Shown here one piece after another: positions 4,636 through 6,131 of a DNA stretch of 6,131 nt. A program made the position numbers and the translations under genes. The notes below the pieces were generated by a model, which was given only the letters and a program-made list of their open reading frames with translations, searched no databases and was not told the DNA's origin. The stretch spans positions 1,489,520 to 1,495,650 of the forward strand of contig CP070843.1 in the NCBI GenBank assembly GCA_020350905.1, written 5' to 3'. Origin of the DNA: Deltaproteobacteria bacterium. GTDB taxonomy: Bacteria > Desulfobacterota > Syntrophobacteria > BM002. How positions within the stretch are numbered: position 1 is the stretch's first letter; each line of letters opens with the position of its first letter.

Positions 4636-6131
4636 TTGCTGTTGGAACACCTCATTCAGGATCTTGCCACTCTCCAGGTGCACGGGCACCTGCAGCGTCA
4701 GGTGCGCGCTCTTACCTACCACAGCGGCCAGGCCTCGGAAGAAAGTCTTTTTGTGGCTATAAAGGGAACGCAAAGCGATGGTCATGATTTTGTCCATCAG
4801 GCCATTGACCGGGGTGCCCAAACCATAGTTGTGGAAAAACCACAGGAGCCCATATCTGGAATTACCCTCATCAGGGTTGCCAATTCCAGGGCAGCCCTGG
4901 CCCACATCTCAAACCGATTTTACGGTTTTCCTTCCCACAAGCTCACGGTTATTGGCATCACCGGGACCAACGGCAAAACCACTACCGCTTACTTGCTCGA
5001 GTCCATCCTACAAGCCTGCGGCCATCGAGTGGGAGTTATAGGAACAGTAAACATTCGCTATCCAGGTCATGCGCAGCCAGCACCCGTTACCACTCCAGAA
5101 TCCCTCGACCTCCAGCAAACCTTTGACCAAATGGTTGACGCTGGAGTTACCCACGTGGTCATGGAGGTCTCTTCTCACGGCCTTGACATGCGCCGTGTGG
5201 ACTGCACCCGTTTCGCTGTTGGTCTTTTTACCAACCTGTCCCAAGATCACCTGGATTATCACGGTAGCATGGAAAACTACTTTGCGGCCAAGAGCCGGTT
5301 ATTTTTACACATTCTGCAGACACAGGTGGAGCCACCACCACTTGCAGTTATCAACTGGGATGACCGTTGGGGTCAGCAACTGTGCTCTCAAGTGAACGGC
5401 CCGCTGCTTCGCTACGGTATGGCAGTCGAAGCTGAGATTCGAGCTGTCAAGGTTCAGTGCGATTCATCCGGGGTCAAGGCCTTACTCAACACGCCCAAAG
5501 GTCAACTAGAGGTTCACTCTTCCATGATTGGGCGCTTGAACCTGTATAACCTGCTGGCAGCAACCTCGGTGGCCGTGGGCCTCGATATGCCATTGGAGAC
5601 AATTCGTGACGGCGAGCAATCCTTGGTCCGAGTGCCAGGAAGACTGGAGCCCGTTCCCAGCGATCTGGGCTTTCAGGTTCTGGTGGATTACGCCCATACT
5701 CCGGACGCCTTGCAGAAAGCGTTGGACTCTCTTCGAGAACTTGAGTTTCGAAAGATTATTTGCGTATTTGGCTGCGGGGGGGATCGTGATCGTTCCAAGA
5801 GGCCACTTATGGGAGAAGCTGCAGCGCGAAGGGCCGACTTCTTGGTGATTACCTCAGACAATCCCAGAAGCGAGGTCCCAGACACTATCATGGCCGACAT
5901 CGAAGCGGGAGTTCGCACCCAGGGCCTCCCCCTGCTCTCCTCTCTCACCCAATGTGGTGACAACTGTAGGCGTGGCTACATCCTGGTAGTGGACCGCAGT
6001 GAAGCTATTCGGGTGGCAATCGAGCATGCCCAAGAAGGAGATGTAGTTTACATCGGTGGCAAGGGTCACGAGAACTATCAAATTCTCGGAAACAAACGCA
6101 TTGACTTCGATGATCGGCTTGTTGCGGCAAA
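4636..6131 (+). CDS. murE: MurE, UDP-MurNAc-tripeptide synthetase, meso-diaminopimelate-adding (3' end outside window)
   Basis: MurE is the cytoplasmic ATP-dependent ligase that adds the third amino acid to UDP-MurNAc-L-Ala-D-Glu. The frame is open for 498 codons and runs off the right edge; comparison with E. coli (495 residues) suggests only about 5-15 residues are missing. Visible motifs are the ATP-binding loop G-T-N-G-K-T-T (residues 110-116, Lys114), T-T-P-E-S, E-V-S-S-H-G-L, N-L-S-Q-D-H-L-D-Y-H-G (D204, H205), the lysine expected to be carbamylated (K219 in F-A-A-K-S-R-L-F), D-Y-A-H-T-P-D-A-L, and G-C-G-G-D-R-D-R-S-K-R. D408-N-P-R411 marks meso-diaminopimelate rather than lysine as substrate, and G-K-G-H-E (475-479) completes that site. 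TTG 4636 was chosen because GGGGG lies 5 nt upstream and the N-terminal length then matches the family; TTG 4642 is possible. One oddity is H-S-G (29-31) where the nucleotide-binding region usually reads D-S-R. It follows ftsI by 9 bp, in the same operon. Confidence 0.95.
   Translation, partial: MLLEHLIQDLATLQVHGHLQRQVRALTYHSGQASEESLFVAIKGTQSDGHDFVHQAIDRGAQTIVVEKPQEPISGITLIRVANSRAALAHISNRFYGFPSHKLTVIGITGTNGKTTTAYLLESILQACGHRVGVIGTVNIRYPGHAQPAPVTTPESLDLQQTFDQMVDAGVTHVVMEVSSHGLDMRRVDCTRFAVGLFTNLSQDHLDYHGSMENYFAAKSRLFLHILQTQVEPPPLAVINWDDRWGQQLCSQVNGPLLRYGMAVEAEIRAVKVQCDSSGVKALLNTPKGQLEVHSSMIGRLNLYNLLAATSVAVGLDMPLETIRDGEQSLVRVPGRLEPVPSDLGFQVLVDYAHTPDALQKALDSLRELEFRKIICVFGCGGDRDRSKRPLMGEAAARRADFLVITSDNPRSEVPDTIMADIEAGVRTQGLPLLSSLTQCGDNCRRGYILVVDRSEAIRVAIEHAQEGDVVYIGGKGHENYQILGNKRIDFDDRLVAA

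Noticed and set aside
3868..4905. A 345-residue open frame on the - strand across the end of ftsI and the start of murE
   Set aside because: It lies opposite two strongly supported genes, shows no recognisable domain, and fits a shadow frame created by the coding strand's composition.

Overview
The window is the promoter-proximal part of a division and cell wall (dcw) cluster, all on the + strand: the end of mltG, then mraZ, rsmH (mraW), ftsL, ftsI and most of murE. Every gene matches a known family. The murE product carries the D-N-P-R motif of the meso-diaminopimelate-adding ligases. The FtsI-type transpeptidase ends in one PASTA domain, which gammaproteobacterial FtsI lacks. Together with the gene order and the mid-range GC content, this suggests a diderm bacterium, perhaps of the Desulfobacterota (former Deltaproteobacteria). 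That assignment is inference; no rRNA or species marker is present.

Layout. Bases 1-384 encode the C-terminal catalytic part of MltG. Bases 385-610 are an AT-rich control region. It holds a near-consensus sigma-70 promoter (TTGACA, 17 bp, TATAAA; 520-548), followed at once by three to four copies of a GTGG-type box spaced exactly 10 bp apart (551-584). This is the arrangement expected of the MraZ autoregulatory operator. mraZ starts at ATG 611, not at the earlier GTG 581, which lies inside the last operator box. Between mraZ and rsmH (1052-1322) is a 271-bp spacer. Most of it is a 148-bp element bounded by 28-bp GC-rich inverted repeats (1088-1235). From rsmH onward the genes are tightly packed: rsmH/ftsL and ftsL/ftsI overlap by 4 bp (ATGA), and murE follows ftsI after 9 bp, starting at a TTG codon.

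How the genes work together. MraZ probably represses its own operon from the boxes at the start site. RsmH methylates 16S rRNA. FtsL and FtsI belong to the septal peptidoglycan synthesis machinery. MurE adds the third amino acid to the cytoplasmic precursor, and MltG cuts nascent glycan strands. The cluster presumably continues past the right edge with murF, mraY and others, but that is not visible here.

No undescribed biological system was found. The items most worth a second look are the inverted-repeat element between mraZ and rsmH, the phased operator with an extra off-register box inside the promoter spacer, and the unusual murE start and substrate-site triplet.
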